Assembly (NCBI GenBank): GCA_964428975.1
Contig: CAYSAI010000005.1
Coordinates: 10,164 to 74,163 of the forward strand
Length of the DNA: 64,000 nucleotides
Origin: JAGOUA01 sp964428975
GTDB lineage: Bacteria > Patescibacteriota > Patescibacteriia > 2-12-FULL-60-25
Direction: 5' to 3'
Made by a program: the position numbers and the translations under genes
The notes under the pieces: generated by a model
The model's database searches: none
Seen by the model: the letters and a program-made list of their open reading frames with translations, nothing else
What the model was told of the DNA's origin: nothing
Shown: in pieces, positions 38,716-46,593 of the stretch
Numbering within the stretch: the first letter of the stretch is position 1
Layout of the letters: every line of letters starts with the position of its first letter

Positions 38716-38745
38716 TTGGACAGGAAAACCTTTTTTCCCTAAGCT
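38716..38745 (+). promoter_or_regulatory. Promoter of ftsH (TTGGAC-18-TAAGCT)
   Basis: TTGGAC (38716-38721) starts right at the end of the rpsA terminator; TAAGCT (38740-38745) ends five bases before the first ATG of ftsH. Starts at 38751 and 38757 are both possible. Confidence 0.5.
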
Positions 38746-38750
38746 TTCCT

Positions 38751-40595
38751 ATGTCTATGAACCCTACGCTTCGCAACGGACTCCTGATCGCTCTCGTGAT
38801 TCTCGTCATGGGATTTGGGTTTTCCCAGCTCAACCTCGACAAGCCCGCGGAAGGCAATCTTCAAACCCTCGTGGAGGATATTCGCGCAAATCGTGTTGCC
38901 TCCATTGAAGTAAAGGGTCCTGAAATGACCGTTCGTCTCAAGGATGCGTCGATAAAAGTCGTTCAAAAAGAGTCGAATGAGTCGCTTTCCGAGCTTCTTC
39001 GCAACTACGGTATCGCTCCCGAAACCCTTCAGGCGCTCGGCATCACCGTCGTCCAACCCTCGGAATGGGAGCTCTTTCTTCCTGTTCTTCTCTCAAACCT
39101 GCTTCCTATTCTGATTCTTGTAGGCCTCATGGTGTACATGGCACGGCAAGCACAAGGCGGCGGTGGGCGAGCGATGAACTTCGGACAATCGACCGCGCGT
39201 GAAAACTCAAAAGAGGACCCCGTATTCACCTTTGCGGATGTTGCAGGAGCAAAAGAAGCAAAACAGGAACTCCTTGAAATCGTGGAATTCTTGAAGCACC
39301 CCGAAAAGTTTGCCAAGCTCGGTGCGAAGATTCCGAAAGGTGTTCTCCTTATGGGTGGTCCAGGAACGGGAAAAACCCTTCTCGCGAAAGCCACGGCAGG
39401 CGAAGCGGGCGTGCCATTTTCCTTTTTAAGCGGTTCGGAATTCGTTGAGATGTTCGTCGGCGTTGGTGCTTCTCGCGTACGAGACCTCTTTGATCGTGCA
39501 AAGAAACAAGCGCCCTGTATCGTCTTTATTGATGAAATCGACGCCGTGGGCCGACAGCGCGGTGCGGGTCTTGGCGGATCTCATGACGAGCGTGAACAAA
39601 CCTTAAACCAAATCCTTGTTGAGATGGACGGCTTCGCTCCAAATATTGGTGTCATCGTCATGGCGGCGACGAACCGTCCGGATGTGCTTGACCCCGCCCT
39701 TCTTCGTCCAGGTCGTTTTGATCGACGTCTGGTGATTGATTCGCCCGACCTCAACGATCGCGAAGAAATCCTTCAGATTCATGCGAAGAACAAGCCTCTT
39801 GCGAAAGATGTCGCTCTTCGTCGTATCGCGGAACGTACACCCGGTTTTTCTGGAGCGGATCTGGCGAATTTGATGAACGAAGCGGCTATTCTTGCGGCGC
39901 GTAACAATAAAGAAGAGATTATTCAGCTTGATATTATCAACTCAATTGAGAAAGTCATGCTTGGTCCTGAACGTCGTAGCCATCTTATGAACGAAGAGGA
40001 GCGTCGCGTGACAGCTTACCATGAAGCAGGGCACGCGCTCGTTGCCTACCTCTCCCCAACCGCGGATGCCGTGCACAAAGTGTCTATTATTAGCCGTGGG
40101 CGCGCGGCCGGCTATACCATTAAGCTTCCTGTGGAGGATCGTCGTATGCGTCGTTCTATGGAATATAAAGAAGATCTTGCGATGATGCTTGGCGGATTCG
40201 TCGCGGAAAAGAGCGTGTTTGGCGATATCACGACGGGTGCCACAAACGATATGCAGCAAGCGACACGTCTCGCGAGGAATATGGTCTCGCAATGGGGCAT
40301 GTCTGAAAAACTAGGTCCGCGCGTGTATGGCGATCAGCCGGAAATGGTATTCCTTGGACGTGATTTTGGTGAGCAAAAAAACTATTCTGAAGCGCGTACC
40401 GAGATGATTGATCATGAGATTGATCGTTTGCTGAACGAAGCGCTTGAAACCGCGACCATGCTTCTTACAGAGAATCGTGACACACTCGATCGTCTTGCGG
40501 ACTATCTCGTAGAACACGAGATTATCGAACGTGATGAGGTCGAACGGGTGATAGGTTTTCCTCCAGCGAATCGAAAAAATATTTTTGTCAGATAA
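38751..40595 (+). CDS. ftsH: ATP-dependent zinc metalloprotease FtsH
   Basis: FtsH is the membrane AAA+ protease that degrades damaged membrane proteins and short-lived regulators. The 614-residue protein has two N-terminal membrane segments (LLIALVILVMGFGFS and LLSNLLPILILVGLMVYMA) around a small outer domain. The AAA module has Walker A GGPGTGKTLLAKAT (about 201), Walker B CIVFIDEIDAVG and the second region of homology ATNRPDVLDPALLRPGRFDR. The zinc site is HEAGH (about 423), with a downstream Asp in TTGATNDMQQAT. Length and order are standard. It ends 40 bases before the convergent orphan gene, separated by a hairpin. Confidence 0.98.
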   Translation: MSMNPTLRNGLLIALVILVMGFGFSQLNLDKPAEGNLQTLVEDIRANRVASIEVKGPEMTVRLKDASIKVVQKESNESLSELLRNYGIAPETLQALGITVVQPSEWELFLPVLLSNLLPILILVGLMVYMARQAQGGGGRAMNFGQSTARENSKEDPVFTFADVAGAKEAKQELLEIVEFLKHPEKFAKLGAKIPKGVLLMGGPGTGKTLLAKATAGEAGVPFSFLSGSEFVEMFVGVGASRVRDLFDRAKKQAPCIVFIDEIDAVGRQRGAGLGGSHDEREQTLNQILVEMDGFAPNIGVIVMAATNRPDVLDPALLRPGRFDRRLVIDSPDLNDREEILQIHAKNKPLAKDVALRRIAERTPGFSGADLANLMNEAAILAARNNKEEIIQLDIINSIEKVMLGPERRSHLMNEEERRVTAYHEAGHALVAYLSPTADAVHKVSIISRGRAAGYTIKLPVEDRRMRRSMEYKEDLAMMLGGFVAEKSVFGDITTGATNDMQQATRLARNMVSQWGMSEKLGPRVYGDQPEMVFLGRDFGEQKNYSEARTEMIDHEIDRLLNEALETATMLLTENRDTLDRLADYLVEHEIIERDEVERVIGFPPANRKNIFVR

Positions 40596-40601
40596 CAAAT
40601 G

Positions 40602-40621
40602 CCCCCTCTTGGAAGAGGGGG
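40602..40621. terminator. Bidirectional hairpin between convergent genes
   Basis: CCCCCTCTT-GG-AAGAGGGGG is a perfect 9-bp stem in the 39-base gap between ftsH and the convergent gene at 40635. Neither side has a full U-tract. Confidence 0.5.
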
Positions 40622-40634
40622 TGAGTGGGATTGT

Positions 40635-41873
40635 TTACCTGCCTGCTACGTCGCGCGGCAAAGACGGGACCTCTGTGACACCGCCATCGCGCGTGGAACC
40701 CGTTCCCGGAAGCGTCGGGAGTCCCATCCGTGCGAACACGTTGCTCAAGTTCGAACGTGCCGTTGCGCACGCATTCACGTCGCCCTCCTGTCCTGCGCGA
40801 GGGCAGTACGTGAGCATGTGCTGAAGATACGGAACGAGCTCACGCGCACGCATCGCGTCAGGGAAGAGCGGATTCCGCTCCAATCCATTGACCTGCTCAC
40901 GCGCATTCGCGTACCGCAGCTGTTCCTGCTCGCAACGCGTCGCTTCTGTTTGCGCCTGCACGATCGCACGAGGACGAAAGCCCTGCGCTCGCACTGCTTC
41001 GGCCGGCCAGAGAGCCATGCTCGGAGGAGCGACTTCACGTCCCACGTCTCTCGGATCGATACGCGGCGCGAGGGAACGACCATCCTGACAGAGACGAAGC
41101 TCCGCATGCGCGCGATCCAGTTCGCGTGTCAGCTGCTCACGTGCCTGCGTCCCGAGAAGCACGATCGCGAGACGTGTCATGTCGGCAGAAGAAGATCCTC
41201 CAGATCCTCCAGCCGTTTCACGAAGGGAAGCGACCTGCGTTGAAAGATCTCGAACGCCCGTCCGCATTTGCTCTACCTCGCGTCGCGTTTCCGCAATGAT
41301 GCGATGGTACGGAAGCAGATCGGCACGCTGGCAACGGAGACGCCCGACGGTGGTCTGGGCTGTGACAGCGAGGCGTTCGATCGCCTGCCGTGCGTCCGGC
41401 TGAACCAAGAGCCATGAGTACCCGTTTCGATCCGCGCATGCAAGGCACTCGGTACGCTCATCCCCCGTCTCGCTGCCGCACATGCGACGACGAGAGGTGG
41501 TGTGGTGGGCGAGTCTGCGCTGCTCACGTGCGGCAGCTTCAGCGGCGACCGTTGTCGAATTCGTCGAAGTATTTGCCACGCTTGCCGGACACATGAACGA
41601 CGTGAAAACGCTTCTGCCCGCACTCATGATGCTGGCCGCTCTCACGCACGAAGGAACATCCGTTCGGAGGAGGCATACGTTCATGTTGGGCGAGGTACTC
41701 TGCGCACACACCTGTGTTCGCATAGAAGTACCGTTCGTCGAAGCAAAGCAGTCGCGAAGACACAGACCGATCGGATCGAAGGAAACCTGCTGCGCGAACG
41801 CACGATTCGGAATGAAACTGCCGCCGATAGCGACGATGAGACCCGCGAACCCCAAGGCACGTTTTCTCTGCAT
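40635..41873 (-). CDS. Secreted coiled-coil protein of unknown function
   Basis: The 412-residue protein starts at MQRKRALGFAGLIVAIGGSF, with a typical signal peptide ending near RAFAQQ and a strong Shine-Dalgarno (AAGGAGA) upstream; an open extension to 41963 has none. The mature N-terminus holds several Cys (LCLRDC, QVCAQ, VCLLR-like spacing). A long helical region (about 165-230: AETRREVEQMRTGVRDLSTQ) should form a coiled coil, followed by a Gly/Ser linker and more helices. The tail PGTGSTRDGGVTEVPSLP resembles the disordered ends common in myxobacterial secreted proteins. High G+C and CGG/CTC-rich codons set it apart from ftsH. No known domain. Confidence 0.55.
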   Translation of the reverse strand: MQRKRALGFAGLIVAIGGSFIPNRAFAQQVSFDPIGLCLRDCFASTNGTSMRTQVCAQSTSPNMNVCLLRTDVPSCVRAASIMSAGRSVFTSFMCPASVANTSTNSTTVAAEAAAREQRRLAHHTTSRRRMCGSETGDERTECLACADRNGYSWLLVQPDARQAIERLAVTAQTTVGRLRCQRADLLPYHRIIAETRREVEQMRTGVRDLSTQVASLRETAGGSGGSSSADMTRLAIVLLGTQAREQLTRELDRAHAELRLCQDGRSLAPRIDPRDVGREVAPPSMALWPAEAVRAQGFRPRAIVQAQTEATRCEQEQLRYANAREQVNGLERNPLFPDAMRARELVPYLQHMLTYCPRAGQEGDVNACATARSNLSNVFARMGLPTLPGTGSTRDGGVTEVPSLPRDVAGR

Positions 41874-41967
41874 GATTCTCTCCTTCTGGAGGGACGTCCG
41901 GAACCAGTTCCGGTACAGAATCGTCCCATAAAAAAGAGAAATGGTCAAGAGGAGCGCGTCCAAATCA

Positions 41968-41997
41968 TTGACAGAATGGCCTCTTTTTGACTAGAAT
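41968..41997 (+). promoter_or_regulatory. Strong sigma70-type promoter TTGACA-18-TAGAAT
   Basis: A perfect -35 (41968-41973) and a one-mismatch -10 (41992-41997) lie about 45 bases before the ATG at 42043. Unlike most promoters in the window it leaves room for a leader with a Shine-Dalgarno. Confidence 0.7.
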
Positions 41998-42042
41998 AAG
42001 CCGTCTCGCGAATGTCTCGCGATGATCAACGAGGAGCTCATC

Positions 42043-42657
42043 ATGAGCGACGAACCAAAAGTGTCACAACCCCCTTCAAGCGTTCACACGGCAATCACCG
42101 TGCCCGCACCGGCGGATGAGGTAGATCACGAGGAACTGCACGACTCCGAGATCTTGAGTGCGTATCCGGAACCGATGCACACCGTCCATCTCCTGCTCAT
42201 CGATACGCCAAACCTGAATACGGAGCGGCTCCGGATCTGTGGACAGGTGTTCGACCTCATCGAGAAGAGCGACGTACAGGGCTATCTCGCTTCCGGACAT
42301 CCGACCTCACCTGTGCTGATCGTCGTCGTTTTCTGGAGCCAGCTCTTCGCGAAAGAGTGGTCCATCGCATCCGTTCACGCGACGATCGGCACACCGAAAC
42401 ACGCCATCGTGATTGATGATCGTGATCTGTTGCCCGAGGAGAGCCCCTATCGGCATCATCCAATTGCTGGGTGTAAGAGCTTCGGGAACTTCTTGCCCAT
42501 TCACCATACGGTGAACGCTCTCGAGCGCAACCTCCTCCCCTTCCTCCGCCAATGGCTCGGTCTCACGGACTGGTTCGGAAAGACTTCGCCCAATGGGGGC
42601 TGGGGTTGGCCCGACGAGAGTCCGAAGAGCGACGAGCGCCCCTCTTCCATCCCCTGA
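42043..42657 (+). CDS. Hypothetical protein with a possible Rossmann-like (TIR-like?) core
   Basis: The start was set at MSDEPKVSQPPSS, behind GAGGAG; a frame extension of seven codons is less likely. The N-terminal 45 residues are acidic and disordered. From about 50, alternating strands and helices appear: HTVHLLLIDTP, LIVVVFWSQLFAKEWSI, KHAIVIDDRDLL, and ALERNLLPFLRQWLGL. VVFWSQLFAKEW, placed after a strand, recalls the TIR-domain segment ending in S-x-W, but the catalytic Glu pattern was not identified, so this is weak. The tail is Gly/Trp/Pro-rich. A strong promoter and a terminator frame it as a single-gene unit. Codon use matches the other orphan genes. Confidence 0.5.
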   Translation: MSDEPKVSQPPSSVHTAITVPAPADEVDHEELHDSEILSAYPEPMHTVHLLLIDTPNLNTERLRICGQVFDLIEKSDVQGYLASGHPTSPVLIVVVFWSQLFAKEWSIASVHATIGTPKHAIVIDDRDLLPEESPYRHHPIAGCKSFGNFLPIHHTVNALERNLLPFLRQWLGLTDWFGKTSPNGGWGWPDESPKSDERPSSIP

Positions 42658-42688
42658 TTCTCCCACACGTGGATCAGGGGGTTTTTTT
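42651..42688 (+). terminator. Rho-independent terminator
   Basis: CCCCTGAT (42651-42658) pairs with ATCAGGGG (42673-42680), followed by GTTTTTTT. It overlaps the ends of the orphan gene at 42043 and the convergent malic-enzyme gene. Confidence 0.85.
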
Positions 42689-43831
42689 GACGCACGCCGC
42701 AACCGCTTCATGAAGACCTCCATCAAACATAGTAGGAAGAATGTGCGCAGGAGTTGGTTCTTTCACCGCATCGGCAATTGCCTGTGCTGCCACAAGCTTG
42801 ATCTCATCCGTCACGCGCGTGATGCCCTGATCCAGCATGCCGCGAAACAGTCCTGGATAGCAAAGCGCGTTGTTGCATTGGTTCGGATAATCGCTTCGAC
42901 CGGTCGCCACAACGAGCGCTCCTGCCGCATGAGCCTCTTCCGGAAGAATCTCTGGCACAGGATTTGCGAGAGCAAACACAATTCCTTGTGGCGCCATGCT
43001 CTTGATGAGCTCTGCAGAAAACGCTCCTACAGCGCTCACTCCAATAAGCACATCCGCTCCTTGTACGACCTCTTTTAATCCATCACCCCGCTGTCCGCAC
43101 GTCGCCATCTCCGCAAGCCAGCGTTTTTCCTCTGTAAGACCTTCGCGAGAAGACCGAATCGCTCCCGTTCGATCAACCGCAACGAAGTGCTTCACGCCCG
43201 CCGTCCGCAGGAGCTTCGCAATAGCAACACCCGCTGCCCCAGCGCCATTCAACACCACACGTATCTCCTGCATGGTTTTTCCTGTCACTTTGAGGGCATT
43301 CAAAAGACCCGCCAGAACCACGATCGCGGTTCCATGTTGATCATCATGCATCACAGGAATCTGCATCCGCTCTTGAAGCGCGCGTTCAAGCGCAAAACAG
43401 CGCGGCGCGGAAATATCTTCGAGCTGAATCGCTCCAAACGAAGGCTCGAGCGCGGCGATCATCGTGATAAGTTCGTCTGTATCTTGCGTATTGAGCACGA
43501 GCGGTACCGCATCGATCCCCGTAAATCGTTTAAAGATGGCACATTTTCCTTCCATAACAGGAAGCGCCGCATAAGGACCAATATTGCCGAATCCAAGCAC
43601 CGCGGAGCCATCAGACACCACTGCCACCGCGTTCGAACGCCACGTGTAGCGATTCACCTCCTCAGGCGCTTCTGCGATACGTTTTGCCACCGCTCCCACG
43701 CCTGGAGAGTAGATCAGCGTCAGATCATCGAGCGATTCGATGGGTGCTTTTACCTGCATGTGTATTTTTCCGCGTAAAGAAGCGTGCAGGGCAAGTGCGT
43801 CCACCGCGAGCTGTTCAGGAGAGCGAGGCAT
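42674..43831 (-). CDS. NAD(P)-dependent malic enzyme
   Basis: Malic enzyme oxidatively decarboxylates malate to pyruvate. The start was set at MPRSPEQLAVDALALHASLR; the frame is open 18 codons further, without support. Family landmarks are LIYSPGVGAVAKRIAEAPE (catalytic Tyr region), AVVSDGSAVLGFGNIGPYAA, GIQLED-type metal site in AIQLEDISAP, and IPVMHDDQHGTAIVVLAGLL. The dinucleotide-binding segment is VVLNGAGAAGVAIAKLL. FALANPVPEILPEEA and YPNQCNNALCYPGLFRG complete the fold. At 385 residues it is the short bacterial type (as MaeB without its phosphotransacetylase-like tail). With pyruvate kinase it is one of two pyruvate-producing enzymes here. Cofactor choice cannot be read from sequence. 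Confidence 0.95.
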   Translation of the reverse strand: MPRSPEQLAVDALALHASLRGKIHMQVKAPIESLDDLTLIYSPGVGAVAKRIAEAPEEVNRYTWRSNAVAVVSDGSAVLGFGNIGPYAALPVMEGKCAIFKRFTGIDAVPLVLNTQDTDELITMIAALEPSFGAIQLEDISAPRCFALERALQERMQIPVMHDDQHGTAIVVLAGLLNALKVTGKTMQEIRVVLNGAGAAGVAIAKLLRTAGVKHFVAVDRTGAIRSSREGLTEEKRWLAEMATCGQRGDGLKEVVQGADVLIGVSAVGAFSAELIKSMAPQGIVFALANPVPEILPEEAHAAGALVVATGRSDYPNQCNNALCYPGLFRGMLDQGITRVTDEIKLVAAQAIADAVKEPTPAHILPTMFDGGLHEAVAACVKKTP

Positions 43832-43867
43832 AGATATATAGAGAGTAGGTCCTGTGAGGATACTTGG

Positions 43868-43896
43868 TTGCCTTGGCGCTCGCAATCGTCTATAGT
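43868..43896 (+). promoter_or_regulatory. Promoter of engB (TTGCCT-17-TATAGT)
   Basis: TTGCCT (43868-43873) and TATAGT (43891-43896) precede the ATG at 43903 by six bases, predicting a leaderless transcript. Confidence 0.55.
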
Positions 43897-43902
43897 CCGC
43901 CC

Positions 43903-44460
43903 ATGTCTTCCCCTGTGTTTATTGGCGCATTCGCCTCACCAAGCGAACTTCCCACACGATACGATCATGTATACGTGTGTATTGGACGATCCAACGTGGG
44001 AAAATCCAGCTTCGTGAATACCCTCACAAAAAGTACGATCAGCCGCACGTCGCGCACTCCAGGACGTACGCAAACGTTAAACGCGTTTTCCTATGGAAAG
44101 CATACGCTTCTACTTGACCTTCCCGGCTATGGCTTCGCGGCGCACGCGCGAGAGAAGCGCAATCTGCTTGAAACGCGCATCTACGATACGCTCACGCAGC
44201 TTCGTCCTACGAAGATTTTTTTGTTGATCGACGCGTGCGTTGGCATCACCGCTCTTGATGAAGAAATGCTCGTCTTTCTTGAAACGGAACATCTTCCACA
44301 TATCATCCTCGCGAATAAGATCGATAAACTCACGCAAAAAGAACGTGCCGCGCAGGAACGAGCGATTCGCGCAGGACTTCCTCCTGATGCGGAGCTGATC
44401 TTTTGTTCCGCTGCAAAAGGCACAGGCTTTGGAGAGATACGCGGAATGCTTACCCGTTAA
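43903..44460 (+). CDS. engB: Ribosome biogenesis GTPase EngB/YihA/YsxC
   Basis: This essential GTPase acts in late 50S subunit assembly. The start was set at MSSPVFIGAFASPSELP; the frame opens at 43864, but the promoter lies inside that extension. The G motifs are complete: G1 GRSNVGKSS, G2 TPGRTQT, G3 LLDLPGYG, G4 ANKID, G5 CSAAKG. The N-terminal FIGAFASPSELP corresponds to the usual F-x-x-S-x-x-x-LP of EngB. Length (185 residues) is normal. The convergent methyltransferase gene overlaps its stop by four bases. Confidence 0.96.
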   Translation: MSSPVFIGAFASPSELPTRYDHVYVCIGRSNVGKSSFVNTLTKSTISRTSRTPGRTQTLNAFSYGKHTLLLDLPGYGFAAHAREKRNLLETRIYDTLTQLRPTKIFLLIDACVGITALDEEMLVFLETEHLPHIILANKIDKLTQKERAAQERAIRAGLPPDAELIFCSAAKGTGFGEIRGMLTR

Positions 44461-45203
44461 CGTCTCCAAGAATAGGTGCGATAGCCCCAAAAACGAGAGG
44501 GAACCGTGCGCGCGACAAGATGTTGCCACGTCGTGAGCACGAAGCGCACGAACGGCGAACGCAAAAGAGATTTCCCCCAAGCGGGCACACGATAGTGATA
44601 CGCAAGACGCCAATACAAAGACGGTTCATGTCGAACCACCTGCACGACGGCAGATGAAGGAAAGAGCGGTAAAAGATCCTGCTCTTGAATAGCTCTCACG
44701 CCTCGTTCTGCGGGCTGGGTGAGCTGTTGAAGGAAGATCAGCGGATGCAGAACATTGGGTTCGATAGCTATAACGACGCCCCCCTGCTTTGTCACGCGTT
44801 CCATCTCCTGTAAAAAAGCTCGCCGTTCTGCGGACGTCGCAAGATGATGCAGAACATCTCGACAAAAGACGAGGTCAAACGTTTTTTCCTCAAACGGAAG
44901 CGCGAAGCCATCACCCAAAGACACGGGCAAGTTCACGCGCTTCGCTGCATCCACCGCTTCCGGACATGGATCAATACCGGAACACGGCTTTGTCGCATCA
45001 AACATCTGCAGAAGCGCGAGATTTGTTCCTGCTCCACACCCCACTTCAAGAATACGCCCACCCACAGGAAGATGCTGTACACGCATGAAAAGCTGTTGCA
45101 AGATACGCATCTCTCCTTCTCGTACGAATGGTTCTTCCAAAATCCATGCATGGCGATACTCATACGGGGTGCTGCCAAAGTAGCGCGACTGGATCTTGTC
45201 CAT
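44457..45203 (-). CDS. Class I SAM-dependent methyltransferase
   Basis: The 248-residue protein has the Rossmann-fold SAM site: motif I RILEVGCGAGTNLALLQMF (about 50-68), an acidic residue in CSGIDPCPEAV, DGFALPFEEKTFDLVFCRDV (motif IV region) and LHHLATSAERRAF. The pattern is close to the UbiE/COQ5-like Methyltransf_11 group. The C-terminal 70 residues are helical and aromatic-rich (YWRLAYHYRVPAWGKSLL) and may dock to the membrane or a lipid-linked sugar. Its position at the start of the polysaccharide region suggests methylation of a glycan or lipid carrier; this is inferred. Confidence 0.85.
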   Translation of the reverse strand: MDKIQSRYFGSTPYEYRHAWILEEPFVREGEMRILQQLFMRVQHLPVGGRILEVGCGAGTNLALLQMFDATKPCSGIDPCPEAVDAAKRVNLPVSLGDGFALPFEEKTFDLVFCRDVLHHLATSAERRAFLQEMERVTKQGGVVIAIEPNVLHPLIFLQQLTQPAERGVRAIQEQDLLPLFPSSAVVQVVRHEPSLYWRLAYHYRVPAWGKSLLRSPFVRFVLTTWQHLVARTVPSRFWGYRTYSWRR

Positions 45204-45267
45204 AGAATAGTCGTGATCGTACCAGAACCACTTGAAAAAAACACCTTTTTCTGCAATGATGCTCGAT

Positions 45268-46593
45268 ATGATTCCGCGATCGTATCGAATAAAGCAGCTT
45301 CTCCTTGTGTTTGGAGATCTTTTCGTGTTCCAAACAGCCCTCGTGCTCGCGCTTCTTCTACGTTATGGAGCCATCACTGCGGGTATTCTTGAGCGGCATG
45401 TGGGCGTGTTCTTCGTCATCAGTCTTCTTTGGTGCGTCACGTTCTACATCAACCACCTCTATAGCCTCGAACCCCAGTCTCCTTTTCATCTTATACGCCG
45501 GTTTAGCCAGTCCATGCTCGTCAATTTTGCTCTGGCCATCGCCTTTTTCTACCTCTTGCCGCTTGGGATTGAGCCGCGAACCAACCTGTTCCTTCATGGT
45601 GGCATCAGCCTCGTTCTTGGATGCGGATGGCGTATCTTCGCAGAACGTGTATTGATAAAAGGACAAAAATCTCGCCCATTTGCGTATATTGGTCCAAGCG
45701 AACATCTCCCGCGCGCGATCGAACTCATGCAAACGAACCGTTTCGGCTACACGCTGGAAGAGAACGCTCTTTCCACCGAAGAGATGCGGCTCGCTCTCAA
45801 CGAACGTCGCGTGCGCGGCATTCTTGTGCCGAATAAACTCGTTCCTGACCGTTCACTGCGCGATCTTGTTCACACGGCGCTCTTTTTACGCGTCCCCATT
45901 CTTGATCTGATCGATCTCGAAGAAACGAGCGCCGGACGTATTCCTCTTGCGTCGCTCAATGATACGTGGCTTCTTTTCCATCTGAAAGAGAATGAGAAAG
46001 CGCTCTCCGATCGAGCGAAGCGTTTGATTGATGTTCTTTGTGCGATTCCATTCGCTTTTCTCACGATCCTTCTTGCCCCTCTTCTGCTGCTTTTCAATCT
46101 GTTTTCCAATCGAGGACCGCTCTTGTATTCTCAAGAACGTGTTGGTCTGCATGCCAAACCGTTTCGTTTATGGAAGTTTCGTACGATGCGTTTGGATGCG
46201 GAAGCGAACGGCCCTCGCTTCAGCGGAGGAACGGATACCGATCCGCGTATCACCTCTCTTGGACGATGGCTCCGGAAGATACGTCTCGATGAGCTGCCGC
46301 AGGTGTGGAACGTCCTTCGGGGCGAGCTTTCGTTTATCGGTCCACGGCCGGAGCGTCCGGAGTTTGTCGCGCCTCTTCTCGTACGCGAGCCGCTCTACGC
46401 GCTGCGCCATCTCACAAAACCTGGGCTCACGGGCTGGGCGCAGGTACAGTATCTCAAACCCAATCAAACGAATGAGGATAACCTTGTGAAGTTGCAGTAC
46501 GATCTCTACTACTTAAAACATCGTTCACTTGTTCTGGATGCGCTTATTCTGCTGAAGACCGTGGGGATTGTGGTGCGGAGGGAGGGGGTGTAG
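45268..46593 (+). CDS. Undecaprenyl-phosphate sugar phosphotransferase (initiating glycosyl-1-phosphate transferase)
   Basis: This enzyme moves a sugar-1-phosphate from a nucleotide sugar to undecaprenyl phosphate, starting glycan assembly. The start was set at MIPRSYRIKQLLL, because a TTGAAA-17-AATGAT promoter (45232-45260) ends seven bases upstream; further starts to 45232 exist. Four N-terminal membrane segments and a CoA-binding-like middle (about 120-240) precede the C-terminal catalytic domain. That domain has KRLIDVLCAIPFAFLTILLA (membrane hairpin), LLYSQERVGLHAKPFRLWKF, IRLDELPQVWNVLRGELSFI with the catalytic Asp-Glu, and GPRPERPEF. It is a polyisoprenyl-phosphate hexose-1-P transferase of the WbaP/WcaJ type. 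Its 3' end overlaps the convergent GT4 gene by 50 bases. Confidence 0.92.
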   Translation: MIPRSYRIKQLLLVFGDLFVFQTALVLALLLRYGAITAGILERHVGVFFVISLLWCVTFYINHLYSLEPQSPFHLIRRFSQSMLVNFALAIAFFYLLPLGIEPRTNLFLHGGISLVLGCGWRIFAERVLIKGQKSRPFAYIGPSEHLPRAIELMQTNRFGYTLEENALSTEEMRLALNERRVRGILVPNKLVPDRSLRDLVHTALFLRVPILDLIDLEETSAGRIPLASLNDTWLLFHLKENEKALSDRAKRLIDVLCAIPFAFLTILLAPLLLLFNLFSNRGPLLYSQERVGLHAKPFRLWKFRTMRLDAEANGPRFSGGTDTDPRITSLGRWLRKIRLDELPQVWNVLRGELSFIGPRPERPEFVAPLLVREPLYALRHLTKPGLTGWAQVQYLKPNQTNEDNLVKLQYDLYYLKHRSLVLDALILLKTVGIVVRREGV

